A stretch of 64,000 bases of DNA from positions 1 to 64,000 of the forward strand of contig CAWFUJ010000009.1 in the NCBI GenBank assembly GCA_963818985.1, in the 5' to 3' direction. The stretch comes from JAFEDN01 sp963818985. Lineage in GTDB: Bacteria > Pseudomonadota > Gammaproteobacteria > Coxiellales > Coxiellaceae. Shown here in pieces: positions 61,983 to 64,000 of the stretch. The stretch's first letter is position 1; every line of letters starts with the position of its first letter. The position numbers were made by a program, and so were the translations under genes. The notes beneath the pieces were generated by a model that saw only the letters and a list, made by a program, of their open reading frames with translations, was not told the DNA's origin and did no database searches.

Positions 61983-62696
61983 ATGAAAAAAATATTGTGT
62001 TTAGCTTTATATGCCTATGTAAATTTCGCGAAAAATACAGACCCTGTTTCATTAAATCCTCGGCCTCAAGTAGAAATGAAAGGGGTGGATTCTTCTTCTT
62101 ATGCTCCTCCTACGTATATAGGTTTTTCTTTCCCCGATGGTAATACGCTTGGATTGCGAGTTGAAGAGCCTCCAAGTTGTAGCGGAGGCATTTTTGGAAA
62201 ACACTCATCATCTGGAGAGCAATTATATAATGACAGTATTGCTGCGGGAACAAGTATTCAAAATGGATTATGTAGTGGTGCTCCCAAAATTATTACTGGG
62301 TCTTTGGAAAATATTGTCTGGCAAAAAATACCTATAAAAGAGTCAGATAATAAATACGGTCTGGTTCTTTCAGCTGAGCATCTTCCTGTCGATCCAGAGT
62401 ATCTCCAATGTGTAAATGACATTCTCAATCCACCTATTAACACATATATTACGGACACGACCAAGTGTGTAGCGGGGTATGAGAAACCCATTAGTATAAT
62501 TAGTTTTATAGGGTCTATCTTACTATTTGGAGGGTGTTATTACGCTGAAGAAATAGCTTCCGCTGCCCGTAGCTGTGAACAAAAAGTGTCCCAATGTCTT
62601 TCTAGACTCCCTTCTTTGCTATCAAGCCGACAACGACGCAACAGCGACGCCATTGAGCAAGTACCACTTAATTCCGTTCAACTCCATCAGGTGTAG
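61983..62696 (+). CDS. Hypothetical membrane-anchored protein, 237 residues
   Basis: Unrecognised. A strong binding site (AAGGGAGA) six bases before ATG 61983 supports expression. The N-terminus MKKILCLALYAYVNFA looks like a short signal peptide. A hydrophobic helix lies at about residues 168-190 (ISIISFIGSILLFGGCYYA), followed by a Cys/Arg/Ser-rich tail. Eight or so cysteines are spread through the chain, which suggests disulfides in an exported domain. It stands alone between the rpsP operon (divergent) and a permease gene. Confidence 0.55.
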   Translation: MKKILCLALYAYVNFAKNTDPVSLNPRPQVEMKGVDSSSYAPPTYIGFSFPDGNTLGLRVEEPPSCSGGIFGKHSSSGEQLYNDSIAAGTSIQNGLCSGAPKIITGSLENIVWQKIPIKESDNKYGLVLSAEHLPVDPEYLQCVNDILNPPINTYITDTTKCVAGYEKPISIISFIGSILLFGGCYYAEEIASAARSCEQKVSQCLSRLPSLLSSRQRRNSDAIEQVPLNSVQLHQV

Positions 62697-62787
62697 ATAA
62701 GCAAGCGTTATCAGGCCTGGTCCCTCTTGACCTATTTAGCTTATAGCGAGTACCATCGGTTAATTCTATTTTTAAATTTAAAATTAA

Positions 62788-64000
62788 TGAAAAAAAAAAT
62801 TGGATTGATGCCTGCTCTTTTTATTGGAATTTCTTCAATTCTTGGTAGTGGAGCATTGTTTGTTCCTTATCGGGCGGCGATGATTGCGGGCCCCGCTGCG
62901 ATCATTGCCTGGCTTTTTTGTGGAGGAATTATTTTATTATTAGCCTTGTGCATGGCTGAGTTAACTGTCCTTTATCCAAAACGTGGTTTAGTCGCTATTA
63001 TTCCTACTATATCTCACAATAAATTTTTTGGTTTCCCATTTGCCATTGCCAATTGGTTAGGTGTGGTGGCTGTGATCGGTTTAGAGGCGGATGCTAGCAT
63101 CCAATACCTAATTAATTTATTACCCAATGCTAAATCTTATTTATATGCCGGAGAACAACTGACATTGACTGGAAATATGTTTTCTATTTTTTTAGTCGTT
63201 ATTTATTGTCTTATTAATTATTGGGGAGTTAAAGCGTTCGTTAAAACGAATAATATTATTGCAGTATTAAAGATTGTGGTTCCAATAGTGATTTCGCTGG
63301 TGATTATTAGCGTAGCGTTTCACCCGCAGAATTTTACCTTAGTACACCATCAATTTATCCCTTATGGCATTAACTCGATTTTATCGGCGGCGTTGATGAG
63401 CGGAATATTTGTTTCTTTTAACGGTTTTCAATCAATTTCCTCCTTTGCAAGTGAAATTAAAAAACCGCAAAAAAATATTTGTCTGGCACTTGTCTTATCA
63501 ATTACATTGTGCCTTTGTGTTTATCTTTTATTACAAGTTGCATTTATTAGTGCTTTTCCTTCAGACATATTGAAGAATGGGGGGTGGACCAAAATTGAAA
63601 TGAATGCACCCATGGTTGAGCTTTCCGTTTTAATCGGGCTAAATTTATTGACGTCCATTATCTACTTTGGTGCGATAATTATCCCCTCCGGCGCGGGAAT
63701 AGCTTTTACGGGCTCAGCAGGGAGAATGTTCACCGCCATGACCAGAAATGGACAAATGCCTAAGTTTTTAGGCAAAATTAATCCAATTTATCATTTATCG
63801 CGGCGTTCATTATTAATTAACACGGGGCTTGCGATTTTATTTCTTTTGGTTTTTCGTAGTTGGGGTCAATTAGCAGAATTTTTAAGTCTGTTTCACTTGA
63901 TTTCCTATCTACCTATCCCTATAGCTCTGTGTGTTCTACGTCAATCCAGGTCTGTTGAGAATCATACTTTTAAAGTATGGGGCGGGCAGGTTATTGCGCT
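62788..64000 (+). CDS. Amino acid permease (APC superfamily), partial at the window end
   Basis: Open from ATG 62788 to the end of the window, at least 404 codons, no stop. MKKKIGLMPALFIGISSILGSGALFVPYRAAMIAGP has the first-helix GSG substrate motif of APC transporters and glutamate/GABA-antiporter relatives; FNGFQSISSFASEIKKPQKNI is the conserved helix 6 to loop region. About ten membrane segments are visible. Legionella-type bacteria, which live on host amino acids, carry many such permeases. The start lacks a clear binding site. The substrate is not predictable. Confidence 0.85.

Noticed and set aside
1..64000. CRISPR array, rRNA operon, replication origin, riboswitch
   Set aside because: No regularly spaced repeats, no rRNA or DnaA-box cluster, and no recognisable riboswitch aptamer before ribF or the permease were seen on reading through.

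Overview
The window looks like a chromosome segment of an AT-rich gammaproteobacterium, most plausibly a host-associated member of the Legionellales (Legionella/Coxiella/Rickettsiella type). This is inferred from protein style, conserved gene orders (rplU-rpmA-obgE, rpsT/murJ-ribF, ileS-lspA, uup-tex, prfB-lysS, rpsP-rimM-trmD-rplS), kinase-like and lipase-like accessory proteins, and many broken genes. No database search was run.

Layout. 1-570 is GC-rich and unlike everything after it; it carries the start of a HAD-type hydrolase that switches abruptly, in frame, to an AT-rich repeat protein (assembly chimera or foreign DNA). 575-3621 holds a truncated paralogue and a frameshifted lipase-like gene with C-terminal repeats. 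3.7-19.1 kb is housekeeping: ribosomal proteins, ObgE, MurJ, RibF, PurC, NadB, malic enzyme with a phosphoethanolamine-transferase-like protein, a PEBP protein, a damaged ileS, and lspA. 19.1-21.0 kb has a protein with a degenerate J-like domain and a ParD/ParE-type toxin-antitoxin module with its own promoter and palindromic operator.

21.04-41.69 kb is probably a genomic island. A 28-bp near-copy of the 3' end of tRNA-Lys(TTT) plus its trailer lies at the left edge and the intact tRNA at the right. Inside are IS66 and ISL3 remnants, a 1063-residue protein with a pore-former-like helical hairpin, a small DNA-binding-like protein, a ParB-N/adenine methylase chopped before its SAM-binding motif, two unknown AT-rich genes, and a 2938-residue NACHT-STAND protein with pentapeptide repeats and about 17 or more WD40-like blades. 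Base composition changes inside that gene between the NTPase and sensor halves. Two ISL3 elements, one inserted in the other with a 48-bp duplication, close the island.

41.9-64 kb mixes housekeeping (Uup, Tex, UdgX-like glycosylase, RF2 with its programmed frameshift, LysRS, YgfZ, MFS transporter, rpsP operon, an amino-acid permease running off the end) with effector-like genes (two protein kinase-like genes, a lone HATPase with zinc ribbon). Apparent point lesions are frequent: the lipase, ileS (four indels with net zero shift plus a HIGH-motif change), tex (amber), peroxiredoxin, DsbA-like, a radical SAM gene (three indels) and one kinase. They mean either recent pseudogenisation in a host-restricted bacterium or uncorrected read errors; only the reads can decide. 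REP-like palindromes recur between housekeeping genes.
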